DNA of 64,000 nt from Batillaria attramentaria (lineage: Eukaryota; Mollusca; Gastropoda; Batillariidae). The position numbers and the translations under genes were made by a program. Under the pieces are notes generated by a model. The model was given only the letters and a program-made list of their open reading frames with translations, did not search any database and was not told the DNA's origin. The stretch covers positions 110,001 to 174,000 of the forward strand of contig JACVVK020000470.1 of the NCBI GenBank assembly GCA_018292915.2, read 5' to 3'. Position 1 is the first letter of the stretch. Each line of letters starts with the position of its first letter. Shown in pieces: positions 1 to 12,999 of this stretch.

Positions 1-20
1 GTGTGTGTGTGTGTGTGTGA

Positions 21-62
<42 letters not shown>

Positions 63-99
63 AGAAAACTTTAACATTGTCATTTTCTCAGAATCTACA

Positions 100-960
100 A
101 ACAGCAGAGGCACCTAACTTGGCATGCTGATAGACAACCACAAGACCTTTCAAAACATATCATATTGAATGACCTTGACTCAAGGTCAAGGTCACTAAAG
201 CTCTCTGTTTGAAAATTTTACATTGGCATTTTCTCGTAATCTACAAACACCAGAGGTTTTAAACTTTGCATGATGATAGACGTTGATAAGAACTTTACAG
301 ATATACATGTAGTCGGTGGCCTTGTATCAAGGTCAAGGCCGTACAAGCTATTTTTGTGAAACCTTAACATTGGCATTTTCTCAGAAACAACAAACAGCAG
401 AGGCGCCAAACCTGGTAAGACCTATGCACACATACCACCTTAAATGACCTTGACTCAAGGTCAAGGTCATTAAAAGTCTGTTGGGAAAATTTACATTTGC
501 ATTTCCTCAAAATCCAGAAGAATCAGAAGCATCAAACTATATGTGCAATGATTGACATTAGCAGCACCTTTACATACATGTATATATACCTGTGTTCAGT
601 GACTTTTAGTCAAGGTCAAGGTCATGCAAGCGTTTTTGGGAAAACTCTAACCTTGGCATTTTCTCCAAAACAACAAACAGTTGTGGCACCAAACGAGGTA
701 TGATGATAGACAGCAGTGAGACCTACCTTTCTGAAAGCTACAAATATTAGAGGCATCAAACTTGGCATAATGATAGACATTGATGAGATGTCATTTGATT
801 GACCTTAACCAAAGGTCAAGGCCATACAAACTGTTTCGGGGAAAATTGTAATATTGCCATGAACTCAGAGCGCCAGAGACACTTTACTTGGCATGATAAT
901 GGATAGTGATAAGAGCTTTAAAACATACTCTTGTGAATGACCTTGACCTGTGTCACAGGG
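100..960. repeat. Dispersed repeat rich in TCAAGGTCA
   Basis: Irregular units of about 150-190 bp, each with GACCTTGACTCAAGGTCAAG or a variant, followed by TTGGCATTTTCTC and a GATGATAGAC stretch. No open frame of note. Confidence 0.75.
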
Positions 961-999
961 GAGCCATGGAGGCTTTTGCCTCTCTAGTTACTTGAACAA

Positions 1000-2690
1000 C
1001 TAGTTGATGTAGTTGGAAACACCGATACCGAGCCGTAAACATGTTTCGTTTTAGCCGGCCGTGTTGACACAAGGCGATCAGGGTGCCGCGCACCAGGCGT
1101 AGTAATACCTTCTTCTGTGATTCTCTGCCAAAAGGTTCTATCTGTGTTCTTTCTATCTATATAGATAAAACCTTGGCAGGGAACACGCGGAAATGGTTGT
1201 CATGTGATGTGTCACATGAATTATTTTCACTAGTGAGATTCCCGCATATATACAACTGGAGAGATCAAAGGAAAAGCCGCTAATGGACGATAACAGGATT
1301 TTCTACCTTGCCCCTCATGTTAGTGACTGTGAGCTAGTACACAGGATGTTACCGGTAGAGCCACGGATGACTGTCCCTGAAAGTTAGGTGGTCAGAAGTT
1401 GAGTCTCCGTGGATGTGTGTCATCACACAAGACTGCACTCGGCTCATCTAAAGCGGACGTGGCTGTTTATAGTCTTACAGCAAATGAACGGTTGGTGTGT
1501 GTGGTATGGAGAGGGTCGGTGAAGGGGGGGGGGGGGGAGAGGTGGGGTGGGGGGGGGGGGGGGGGTAGAGGGTGGCTGGAAACGGGGCGAGAAAAAGATT
1601 GGTAAATGGGTGAAATGGGTGAGAAAAAAGAAAGATTGGTTAATGTAAGATATTTCACGTAAGGTTTATTCTGCATAGTTTATTATCTATTTTTGTGTCT
1701 TATTTATCTTCTACGGATTTCCTGTAAAGAACCGCTAGAAATAAATAAACAAAGAAGAAGATGAAACAAATTTGAAAATAAAAACACAAAATTAAAAAAA
1801 AAATTAAAAAAATATTTATTTATTTATTTTTTGCGTGAAAATAAAAACGCAAAATAAAAAAAATAAGAATAAAAATTATTTATTTATCTTATTTATTTAT
1901 TTCTTTATTTTTTGTGTGATCATTTTTTTTTCCTTAAGCTTTTGACATTCCCTCATAAAAGAGAAGAAAATGCACATACTTCACTTAAAAACTTGTGTCT
2001 TATTTTTTTTTAAATTTACGGTTTTCCTATACAGAATGGTTAGAAATAAATACAGAATCAGATGAAACATAACAAATCGGAAAATAAGCACAAAAAAATA
2101 AAATAATATATATATATATATTGTTGTTTTTTTTGCGTGATTATGTTTTCTCGTAATGATTTCAACATTCCCTCATAAAAGAGAAGAAAATGCACATACT
2201 TTACTTAAAAAATAATTAGCTGTTGAATTTATCTCTGTATTTGATTATTTATTCATGTTTTTGTGTTCCTTTGGCTTTCCGCCTCTTTATTTTATTATAT
2301 TTTATTCCGCCTCTTTTATTTAATTTATCTATTGTATTTCATTGGGGATCTGTGCAAGACTAGCCTCCCGTTGTTCACTTTTGTCAAAAAAAAAAAATTT
2401 TCACCCGTATTTTTCCAGCTGTAAATGAGATACAATCTTGGCTCTATTATGAAATAACAAAGAAGACTGGTAGTAATTTTGTTCTTTATTGTGATACTTC
2501 CCTTAGCATTACTGTACCCATACACAGTGGGTGACTCATTCTGTTACGTGTACTTGTCTGATGCGTTCCGCACAGTTTCTTTCGGCATGACAACTTACTT
2601 ATTTCACTCTTAATTTCATGACTTTTCAGTTTAGATTGTTGTGTAATTTTCACGATGCGTCATTCCATGACAGCTCCTCCGGTCGATCCA
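1000..2690. other. No gene seen
   Basis: Unique-looking sequence to 1,500, then G-runs (1527-1566), then an AT-rich part (1680-2340) with two similar stretches containing TTCCCTCATAAAAGAGAAGA (near 1948 and 2169). Longest open frames are below 70 codons. Confidence 0.6.
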
Positions 2691-2695
2691 TGACA

Positions 2696-3243
2696 CTAAC
2701 TGACATTTCTCACGGTATGCACTCACGTTTTCTGGCTTGAGTTCTGTTTTCTATAATTATATGACTGTAAAAGGATAGTGAGAGGCGTCACTGACATTTC
2801 TCACGGTATGCACTCACGTTTTCTGGCTTGAGTTCTGTTTTCTATAATTATATGACTGTAAAAGGATAGTGAGAGACGTCACTGACATTTCTCACGGTAT
2901 GCACTCACGTTTTCTGGCTTGAGTTCTGTTTTTCTATAATTATATGACTGTAAAAGGATAGTGAGAGACGTCACTGACATTTCTCACGGTATGCACTCAC
3001 GTTTTCTGGCTTGAGTTCTGTTTTCTATAATTATATGACTGTAAAAGGATAGTGAGAGGCGTCACTGACATTTCTCACGGTATGCACTCACGTTTTCTGG
3101 CTTGAGTTCTGTTTTCTATAATTATATGACTGTAAAAGGATAGTGAGAGGCGTCACTGACAATTCTCACGGTATGCACTCACGTTTTCTGGCTTGAGTTC
3201 TGTTTTCTATAATGATATGACTGTAAAAGGATAGTGAGAGCCG
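2696..3243. repeat. ~91-bp satellite, six copies
   Basis: The phrase TGACATTTCTCACGGTATGC recurs at about 2700, 2792, 2883, 2975, 3066 and 3157. Copies are nearly identical. Confidence 0.9.
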
Positions 3244-3245
3244 TA

Positions 3246-3330
3246 GGAAGGTCGGTGGTCTAGTGCTGAAGAGACTTTGTCACCAATGCGAGAGGTCAGG
3301 TTCGAATCCCATTCGGTAGGTATCGGCAGC
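3246..3330 (+). mobile_element. tRNA-like head of SINE family B
   Basis: GGTCGGTGGTCTAGTGCTGA, ACCAATGCGAGAGGTCAGG and TTCGAATCCCATTCGG. It lies right after the ~91-bp satellite. Confidence 0.6.
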
Positions 3331-4590
3331 CAAAATTAATTACAAAGGGGCGATCTTGGGTGTGCAGGTTTGTAGAACTGACTGTTCTGATTACAACGCA
3401 AAAAGAATTAAGGTTCTAGCATTCTTGGTTCCAGAGATACACCGTTTTAAAGTGCGTTGTAAATGAGGTATAAAACGTTCTTAAGAAAACGGGTCTTAGG
3501 CGGTCTTCTACAGATCATCTCACGGTCACACGCATTCAACACTCCGTACTCACAAGTTCTTGGAGGACCAAAGACATGTGGAAAATGAAAGTGCGTGCAT
3601 TAGTCTATGAAATACCCATCCCGCAAAAATTCAAAATGGCGTTTTTGTAAACTTATAAATCAGGCCTTTTGGCGTTTTCGGAGGTATAAAATTTGAACAA
3701 TCGCATAAACACGTCGGTCTGTTTCATGATAACTGTGTCCCATTGTATACATAGAATGACAATAATTTTTCCCATCGCACATGATTGAAAATATGGCTGT
3801 TATGTGGTCCCAAAGTTGAGGAAATGCTCGAAATGTGCTGTGGCAGACCGAACTGACAGACATTTTATTTATAATGCTTCCCATTTTGAAACAACTGCCC
3901 AAATGTACCGCAAATTTGGACACAGCAGATATAAATGAAGATAAAAGTCTTTTTAGTGCTTTCAGAGATTATGGAACTTTTGGCATGTTTATAGTGAATC
4001 GTGAAAATGCCAAAATGTACCATTTTCACGGTTGAAGACAATATCGCAACGACTGAAACGCTTCAGATTTTGAAAGCACGTCTTAAATCTTGTCAGATAC
4101 ACACACAAAGGAGTTGACGTCTATTTAAAATTTTCAACGTTCTTATGTGTAGATTCCCGTTTCAGGGTTTTTACTTATAGAAAAGTAGCCAAAATGTGAC
4201 AAGCTGCCCTTTAAAACCACTGAAACAATTATTCATTCATGCTGGCATTTTTAACAAATTTGGACACGGTTACGAAAAAGACTACACTGAAGTAGTTCAA
4301 GGCTTAAAACGATTAATTAGCATGCGTGTCATCTGCGGCATGCAAAAATACCCCATGCAAAACAGACTAGCATTGTAACAAACAAATAGCGAAACATTCC
4401 ATAAAACTTTTTCTACACGTGACAAGCGGCAAGTTGCCGCCCTTCGACTTTCCCCCCACAAGTTTGTCTACCGCAACGCCGCTGCTTCTACACGCGGAAA
4501 CCTCCGCACCACAAGTCGGCTGATTGACCTTTTGTGTGACCCTTTCAACCCCATATTTGGAAGGGGCCTCGCGCGATTTCGCCCGGCCAT
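3330..4590. other. No gene seen
   Basis: Unique-looking sequence with open frames under 90 codons and no splice-supported exon. From about 4,405 the GC-rich Harbinger-like piece begins (TTCTACACGTGACAAG). Confidence 0.5.
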
Positions 4591-4640
4591 GGTCGCGAGT
4601 GAATCCAAGTCAGACTCAGCTGAACATGTGAATGAAAGTT
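4590..4640 (+). pseudogene. Start of a Harbinger-like ORF, interrupted by the LINE
   Basis: The open start ATGGTCGCGAGTGAATCC encodes MVASESKSDSAEHVNES and runs into the LINE. The matching continuation lies on the far side at 6,778. The pairing of the two halves is inference. Confidence 0.4.
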
Positions 4641-4641
4641 C

Positions 4642-4822
4642 AATTCAATTCAATTCAATTCAATTCAAAATACTTTATTTATCCCTTTCGGGCAATTAAA
4701 AGGTAGCCGGTAACCGGACGGGCAATGACTAATGACATCAACATTGAAAATTACCCTGCTAAATACTACTAAAATATAAGATATAAATATTACACATACT
4801 ACTGAAATATAAGATATGAATA

Positions 4823-4899
<77 letters not shown>

Positions 4900-6775
4900 T
4901 TCCCACCCACAGACACAAGACAACCTCCTACACTTCACAACTCATTAAGAAGTGAAACAGCAGTGGGAATAAAAGAATGCCTTCTGCGATTGGTTTTGCA
5001 TGCAGGGCATCTAAAACGCCGGCCAGACGGAAGGGTTTCAAAAAGGGGAAACAATGCATGGTTCTCGCGTGACAAAATACAACGAGCCTTCCTTTTTATT
5101 TGCTGCTTGCAGAACAGGGTGATGTCTCTCTGTGTCTCTCCAATTATCTTCGAACTGACATAAACAATCTTCTGCAGGCTGTTCCTGTTTTTAACACTGA
5201 GGTTAAAATACCAGCAAATGAATGAAAAACATAAAACACTTTCAATAAACGACTTATAGAACAGGTTTAAAATAATTCTATCAACCGAAAAGGAATTTAA
5301 CTTTCTCAGAATGTACAGACGCTGCTGACATTTCTTAACAATTGCTTCAGTGTTATCGTCCCATCTGAGTTGCTCATCGAACACCGTGCCTAGGTATTTG
5401 TACTTGGTGACTATATCGACTTCTCTATCATTAATGATTGTTTTGACAGGACTGCTGGTATGTTTCCTGAAGTCAATTACTAACTCCTTGGTCTTGTTAA
5501 TATTAAGTTGTAAGTATGAGTTGTCGCACCACTCTACAAAATCACTTAGTGCTGGGCCGTGTTCTTGTTCTGAGCCAGAAAGAAGTGAAAGCAAGGCACT
5601 ATCGTCAGCAAATTTAACTAAGAACCTGTCTGCGTGAACACTCCTACAGCTGTCAGTATACAAAATGTATAGTAACGGTGAGAGACAGCAACCCTGGGGC
5701 GAGCCCGTATATGTTAATCGCATGTTAGAGACATCTCCGTTTACCAAAACATGTTGAGGGCGACAAAACAAAAAGTCAACTATCCAAGCAACCAACTGAT
5801 TCCCAACATCAAAATCAGAAATAAGTTTATGAGCCAAAATATGAGGTTGCATCAACGAAAAGGCCGAACTAAAATCTGCAAACAGAATCCTTGCATGTGC
5901 CTTTGGTTTCTCAAGATGTGTGTAAATCTTGTCGAGAATGAATAGCTTTGCATCTTCAACACCTCTTCCGGCCCTGTAGGCAAACTGTAGGGGGTCCAAC
6001 AGACATTCGGTCACAGACAAAATCATTGACTTAACTAGTTTCTCTAATGTTTTCATGACAAGGGAGGTAAGAGCAACTGGTCTGAAGTCGTTTAACTGTT
6101 TTGGGTTACTAATCTTTGGAATGGGTATGACAGTCGAAGTTTTCCAGATAGCAGGAATTTTAGCGGAAAGAGGTGCCGAAACACGCCACTAAGCTGATCT
6201 GCACAAAACCGTAGCGTTCTGCCACAGATGCCGTCCGGTCCTGGAGCTTTATTTATGTTAATCCTCTTAAAACATGTAGTCACATTCTCCTGATCAATCA
6301 CAACACTCTTATCAAATGACAATGACAACTTAAGATCAGAAATGTTGGACGAGAAGTCATGTCTATCAAACCGAGTAAAGAACTTATTCATTTCATCAGG
6401 CAACACATCATCACTAACACCATCAATCCTGACCCGTGATCTAATGGGATCAGAGACATTGTTTACTGCTGTCATGTTCTTTATTCCTTGCCAAGCTGCA
6501 CGAAAGTTTCCCCCAGCCAGCCTTGTCTCGATTTTATTCTTGTACATTTGTTTTGCTTGCCTAATCGCTGCCTTGACCTCCTTATTCACTTGCTTTCTCT
6601 CCTCCGCCGTACCCTGAAAAAACACCCTTTTCTTTTTATTAAGTACACATTTCAAATCTTTTGTCACCCAAGGTTTATTATTGGGAAAGACGGTGATAGT
6701 TTTTGTCGGAATGACCGAGTCAACAGAAAATGAAACGTACGATGTAACAACATCAACCAGTTCGGAGGAGGAATT
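4642..6775 (-). mobile_element. 5'-truncated non-LTR retrotransposon (CR1/L2-like), decayed
   Basis: The 3' end carries (CAATT)n at 4642-4667 and a (CA)n tract in the 3' UTR. Coding matter runs from about 6,775 (SVIPTKTITVFPNNKPW) to 4,935. RT motifs: NKAPGPDGI, ADFSSAFS, GSPQGCCLSPLLYILY, KFADDSALLS, KYKYLGTVFD. A frameshift lies near 6,165-6,180. The endonuclease half is missing. Clade assignment is by motif style only. Confidence 0.8.
4935..6056 (-). pseudogene. Reverse transcriptase fragment of the 4.6-6.8 kb LINE
   Basis: 373 aa open stretch covering the RT palm and thumb and the C-terminal region, with the FADD catalytic box. It is separated by a frameshift from the upstream part at 6092-6667, which carries the N-terminal RT region (NKAPGPDGICG). 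Confidence 0.75.
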
Positions 6776-6777
6776 AA

Positions 6778-6890
6778 CTTTTGCAGCAGCTGCAGTTATT
6801 TTGCTGCAGAACAGGAAGAAACAGCGGATCTGGGCGAGAAAGTGGGTCTTGCAGCGAGATTCGCTTGGCGCATACGGAGGTCATTGACAC
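6778..6890 (+). pseudogene. PIF/Harbinger (HARBI1-like) N-terminal fragment
   Basis: AAAVILLQNRKKQRIWARKW, then VLQRDSLGAY, matches the N-terminal signature of Harbinger nuclease-type transposases (basic run, [FW]WxRxWLxRR...GAY). It stops two codons later (GGH, stop). A non-autonomous tail with a terminal repeat-like end GTAGAACGGCCC near 7,130 follows. Confidence 0.5.
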
Positions 6891-6894
6891 CATT

Positions 6895-7911
6895 TTGGTT
6901 CATTTGGCCGCGTGACCACTACGCGGCGTGCGATTGGCCGTCCTGGCGGGGCTCCCTGGGTGCCTCGCGCGCACTTGCCAGGCGCAAGCCGAGGAAATAG
7001 AAAGCCGTTCTATCCGAAACTTGCCGCGGCAAGCCCTGGGCCGCAAGACTGTACAGCTTGCTTGTACATTTGCCGTCGACTTGCGAGGGCCGCAAACCCG
7101 CTTTTGCCGTGCAAACTTGCCACGTGTAGAACGGCCCTTACAAACGTGAAAATTGGCATACTGGCGGCACATCGTGAAGTCATTAATAAAACCTGATATA
7201 CATCAGTGTGATATCTTTCAAAGATGGCCGCCATTTCAAGATGGCCGTCAGTACCTTGACTATAATTATAAGGGACCCCCACCCAATATCGACAGAAATC
7301 TCCTAAAATTTGTGCTCAGTCAGTCTAAATGTGCTTAAATATCTGTTTCCAATTTATCATGTACGTGCTTCAAAATGGCTGCGATTTCAAAATGGCCGCC
7401 AGAGATACCCTTCTGTTCAAGTTCCATGATTTTGACACGTTAATGAGAATGTGAAATTTGATACGCAGACGTTTTTCATACACCATACCTAATACTCAAC
7501 GGATATCTCATATACTGTGCCAAATATTTTCTGATATACAGCTTCGTGATAACATGGCCGCCTTTTAAAGATGGCCGCCACTAGCTACCGGCGGCCAAAA
7601 ATTAAATCAGAAAAACGAACACGGAAATTAGTGTACTTTTGTAGAACTAATCCTTCTGAGAACGGCACAAAAAGAAATTCACCTAAACATAGATTATTGA
7701 ACACATCTGACACAGCAAAATGCATAGTGTGCCCTGCTTTTCAGCCCCCTCCCCCCCCCCCCCCACCTTGCCTGCAGCACCAATGCACACCTGTCTGTCT
7801 AGCATACAGGTTTGTTCAGTGCAATAATAATAATATTAATAATAATGATAATAATAAATTGCTTTTATATAGCGCAGTATCCCAGCAGATGCTGGCACAG
7901 AGCGCTCTACA

Positions 7912-7961
<50 letters not shown>

Positions 7962-8890
7962 TCACTTTCATAAAATACAGCTGGGATCTTTAAAAAAAAA
8001 AAAAAAAAAAAGCTGGGGGTAAGGGGGGGGGGGGGTAGTATTTACAGATGGATAGAGTTGTGCAAGCAACAAAGACCATTTCGCAGCTAAGAGGGAGAGA
8101 AGGCTGACTGGAAGAAGTGGGTTTTTAGTTTGTTTATATAAACTGTGAAAGATGGAGATTGACGGACATGTAGAGGAAGTGAATTCCAAACTCTCGGGAC
8201 CTGGTACTGAAATAACAGTGACATAGCAAAGTCCAGGAAAGAGAATATCCTAAAAGATTATCATGTCACAGTCAGCAGGGGGAAACTCAGTTGGACCATG
8301 CTCACCTTCGTAGACTGGTTACTGTCTGTGTAAATGTTTATCCAAAACGCTGTGAGAGTCAGAATTTAATACAGCACTCCCTCTAGTTTCACTCCGTTGC
8401 CTCCTACTGCCCCAACTTACCCCTCAGTCTCCAACTTGCCTGGCCTCCCCTCGCAGTACACATCTGCCACACTCACTGGAACTCGACTAGCGTTGAACAA
8501 TCACCTCTTCGTTTCCATCATCAGAGCCATTTTCTTCCAATTCTTCTACATGTCCGATAGTATCTGTAAAACCGCTCTCCAGATCAAAGTATCTTGCTAC
8601 ATTCTAATCTTCACTTTCTGCATCATTTCCCGGAATATCGAACAAAATTCGATGATTACCCCATTACGTAATGATGGCGCCGCTATCTTGTTGATACGAA
8701 CATCTAAACTTACGAAAAACAGGGCTGTAAAACTGGCAAACTGACAGCTTTCGAATCCACGCGGTCTTAACGGAAGGGCAACCCATACAGGAATGCAATA
8801 CCTCACGAATGACGTGTACATAACAGCTTCCCCGTCCCGTGATTCCCACGCTGCTAAAAACGGTAACTCTTAAATATGTCTATATATACG
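6895..8890. other. Repeat-rich, no gene
   Basis: 6995-7140 is a small element with inverted ends (GCCGTTCTA and TAGAACGGCC). 7215-7590 repeats the phrase AAGATGGCCGCC or AAAATGGCCGCC five times. 7825-8230 is a dispersed repeat starting with (ATA)n and GCTTTTATATAGCGCA. The remainder shows nothing I recognise. Confidence 0.5.
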
Positions 8891-9016
8891 CGGACTTGGA
8901 AAGGAAAGGCTTAAATAAATATTAAGCCTGTAAACGGGAGACAACCAACTTTTCTCAGAAGGGCGATAACTCACAAATCATCTGTGCAATCATACCTGGA
9001 TCGGGCCTTCTATTCA

Positions 9017-9140
9017 AAAACGTACCTCAGTTGACATCGCATGTGATCAAGATCCAAATTTGAAATCGATAAGTTGAGTATTTTAGGAGATACAGGCATC
9101 TAAACTGAGTTCACATGCGATGTCAACTGAGGTACGTTTT
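9017..9140. repeat. Inverted repeat with 30-bp perfect arms
   Basis: AAAACGTACCTCAGTTGACA starts the left arm (9017-9046); the exact inverse ends at 9140. The spacer is 64 bp. Confidence 0.85.
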
Positions 9141-9413
9141 ACATTAAAAAAAAAAAAAAAAACTTTTTCCTAATAGTCACTCTGTTCAGATTCCGTATTC
9201 ATGCTATCTACTTCGAAAAAAATTGAGTGATTTAAATAAATATCACGCCTGTAAAAGCCAAACAACCAACTTTTCTCAAAAGGGCGATAACTCCCAAATC
9301 ACTTAAGTAATCACCAAACGCTCGGTTGCTCTATTAAAAGACATTGATATATTCGGAGACCCCAACTTTGAAGCCATTCGGTTGAGTATTTTCGGAGAAA
9401 CAGGCCTGGGCAG

Positions 9414-9540
<127 letters not shown>

Positions 9541-9959
9541 GCACTGCAGCGGAGAAGTGCGTTCAGGAGCACCATGCCCGCCAGATACAATGTCGCCCAT
9601 TGTCGGGGTTAGACTTGCATCACGTCTCTGCGGAAAATGCAAGCGACGTGCGTTTGTGCCACACAACCTGCCTTTGAACGTAGAAATTTTGGCCCGTCTT
9701 ATAATGTTGTTTCCATTACTATGGAGAGGGCGATAACTCCCATAGAGTATTATTAGATGAACTTCCGAATTCTGGGAAATGAAGGCATTTGAGCAACGCT
9801 TTCGTCCAAAAACGTAAAATGACATTTCTTTAAATGGGGCAAAATGCGGCAAGAGAAAAATTGTGAAAAGTCGGCCAGGAGAATATGACTGGCCATTTCA
9901 TCTCAAAATAAGCGGCCTTCCAACGAAGTGTTTTAGGAGATAGTAATGATTACATCCGT

Positions 9960-10031
<72 letters not shown>

Positions 10032-10809
10032 GTGCGTCGCACAACTCCTGCCAAAACGAACGCAGCCGCATAGTGCACGCAAGGTGTCAGTGGCGCAGAT
10101 TTCGTTACGCCACTGTCTGCCTGAAAGTATGTATTGTATGGAGAAACGTCACAGTCTTTTTTATCACTGAAACTTGCTGCTACGCGCAGCGAAATCTGCC
10201 CCATCCCATAAAGTTGTTTCTTTATAGAGAAACAACTTAAAAACAAAATACAACAACTAGAGACAAACACAGACACACAAAATTAAACCGGCAAACAAAA
10301 CAACAGAAACAACAAAAGATTCAATTCTGGTTGGTTGGTTCAATAAACAACAGAAACACAAGATGTCTTGAAACCGAAGCTCTTTGATTCAGGATGCATA
10401 GCGAAGAGAGGGTACAGTATGCAGAATGCCTCACTGTACACAAACTACCCGTTCAAAATGACCGCAAAGGTTTCGCAAATACACCCTGACCTGGCTGATC
10501 TCAACTCTAGGAATTGAGAACAGTGGCATGTGCGGTATCCATTATCTAGTGGTGCACTCATAGCTGTATACACAACAATGGTAGTTTGAAGCAATGTTGC
10601 TGCTGCATAGATGTCTGCGTCTGAGCGAGATAGCTTTTCTCTTCCTTTCTGCCATGTTTCTTGCAAGTGATGTACACAAACCGAAAACGAAACCGTTCCC
10701 TTTCCCCAAAAAGAAAGCCCACTTCCTGGAAACGATAACTTCCACATTCGATTTCTAAACCTGCTTATAAGAACCTGAGTTAGGCCTAGTTACCTTTAGG
10801 CGAGCAAAA

Positions 10810-11090
10810 GTTTTTATATCCGAGGGAAGGTCGTGTGGGGAGCAAGCAAGTGTGGTTCCTATAGGCGAAGGTTCTTATAGCAGAGGTTCTGATATGCGAG
10901 TTTTTATATCCGAGGGAAGGTCGTGTGGGGAGCAAGCAAGTGTGGTTCCTATAGGCGAAGGTTCTTATAGCAGAGGTTCTGATATGCGAGTTTTTATATC
11001 CGAGGGAAGGTCGTGTGGGGAGCAAGCAAGTGTGGTTCCTATAGGCGAAGGTTCTTATAGCAGAGGTTCTGATATGCGAGTTTTTATAAG
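10810..11090. repeat. 90-bp tandem repeat, three copies
   Basis: TCGTGTGGGGAGCAAGCAAG recurs at 10831, 10921 and 11011. The period is a multiple of three, which is why both strands show a repeating open frame. I see no gene signal. Confidence 0.9.
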
Positions 11091-11775
11091 TAATCACAAA
11101 TAACAACTTTGGCAGGGACATTGTTTGGGGGGTCCTTATAAGAGAAGTCCTACTAAGCGACGTCCTGTTAAGCGGACTCGACTGTATTGGCTACAAGCCA
11201 CAATGGAGGGGGGGGGGGGGGGTCTACCATCCTACCGCTGAAACATCTAACAGATCTAAGGGTATCTCACCATTCGGAGACACAAAATATCATTTGCATT
11301 TGTTCGTGCTCTTGGGCTGTAAAATAAGATTAGACATAAATAGTGTAGCGATGGAAAGCAAATAAAAGCGACATAAAAGGGACAGAAACCACTTAACTTT
11401 CACAAAGGACGGCACAGGTCAACGTTTCGGCTTTCGCCTTCCTCAGGACACAAACAAATGGGACATAACTTCAACAAACAAACAAAAGGTAACTCTGCGG
11501 ACGTACTGACATACACGGGAAAAAGACGGCGCGGGAAAAAGAAAAAAGAAAAAAAAAAAAAAATAAGGGGGGGGGGGGGCGAGAAAAGGACCACAAAACA
11601 ATAGTAAAAATATCACAACATCCATCCTTTGGTGACAGAAGACCAAAGAAGACGTGTAGCGTACTCGTAGCGATGATTTTTAACGCATCATTTCAACAAC
11701 ATCAGACGCTATGAAATATTTTAAGTGGCCGCAGTGCTCACGGAGTACACTGTGTCACTTCATTTCACTCACATA

Positions 11776-12176
11776 AAGATCTGCAATCTCAACAAAAAGC
11801 CACAGTGTGTTTTATTTAAAACTGCGACTCCTGCGACGGTGCATAATGCAGGCAACTCTGTCACAGTTGCAGAGTCTTCAGCGCTTCGAAGACCCTTATA
11901 AAACCAGAGTGTGAGTTTGCAGTGACTTCATTGTGCTTTTGGTCAGTGAGCGAGACACATCGCTACGGCTTCTAGTAGGTGTTGTGTGCTGCACGAGAAG
12001 ACTAGCCACTGCGATCTTTCTCGCTCGGTGTCAAAACGCAAACTGAGCTGTGAAATCAGGCTGCCCTTGGCTTTTCTAGGGGTTTCAGGGACGCTGGAGT
12101 TGACTGTGCGTTTCAAACAGTCAGTTTTTTTTAAAGCGCACTGTTTGTGGCTTTTTGTTGAGATTGCAGACCTTTA
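11776..12176. mobile_element. Foldback-type element related to the 42.4 kb family
   Basis: Ends AAGATCTGCAATCTCAACAA and its near inverse at 12,141-12,176. The inside shares CTTATAAAACCAGAG and GTCAGTGAGCGAGACAC with 52,740-52,810. Confidence 0.6.
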
Positions 12177-12214
12177 ACGTCAGAGCGTTGTGTGTGGTGC
12201 TTTAAAAGCAAAAC

Positions 12215-12405
12215 AAAAATCACGTATTAGTACGATCGTGGGTGAAAATAAAACTTTAAAAACAAATAAAAAATCACGTATTAGTACAATCGTGGGTGAA
12301 AATAAAACTTCAAAACAACAACAACAACAACAACAAAAACCAAAACAACCCAAAACAAAAACAAAAACCACGTATTAGTACGATCGTGGGTGAAAACAAA
12401 AGTAT
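12215..12405. repeat. Three spaced copies of a ~36-bp unit
   Basis: CACGTATTAGTACGATCGTG followed by GGTGAAAA, near 12,222, 12,275 and 12,369, with A-rich spacers including (CAA)n. Confidence 0.8.
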
Positions 12406-12589
12406 AAAACAAAACAAAAATCATGTACACGTATTTTGCAAGAGTTTGTGAGAGTCACAATGGTTTAATGGTTCACGTTAGTGAGTGCGACTCATGACTC
12501 ACTCGGAGACATAATCAGTGTTTTGTTTGACTCTGGTTCACCTCCTCACTCACTCTCAGTCATACCGGGCGAAGGACACAAATACACAG

Positions 12590-12985
12590 GGCCTCAAAAT
12601 ACCAATATATTCCCTATTAGCCTCAGGCATCATAGTCACCCCTAAAAATGCACAAACAATTACTACCATGATCAGACCATTCAAAGGCACGCACCTGATA
12701 GGGGTTAAACAAAAATTGAATGTCTCCTTTCCGCTCAGGCCTCACTGGAGTAATGCACGTCTACTTTCTGTTTAGGCCAGAGAGCCAGTTCACACAAATC
12801 CGCTTGTGTCACTTAATTGTGTTCGACCTCTGTGCAAAACGTCCCAAGCTTCACTGGCAGCTTGCCTCTTTTTGTGACCGCCTGCCATGCACCTTGACCT
12901 ACATAACACAAAAATCACGAAAATCACGCTTTTTTTTCGTGACAACAAAAATTACTGCAGACTAGCACACTTGCCAAAGAGGGTA
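12590..12985. repeat. Interspersed repeat, family R, copy 1
   Basis: Shares CTCACTGGAGTAATGCACGT, GCAGCTTGCCTCTTTTTGTG and AAAATCACGAAAATCACGC with copies on the other strand at 18,183-18,650 and 29,060-29,560. Confidence 0.7.
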
Positions 12986-12999
12986 CCTCAAACAAACAG

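Noticed and set aside
7571..7993. 140-codon plus-strand frame
   Set aside because: Runs through poly-C, (AAT)n and (CA)n tracts of dispersed repeats.
8397..8744. 115-codon plus-strand frame
   Set aside because: No recognisable domain, and composition is mixed. I could not link it to any exon by splice sites.
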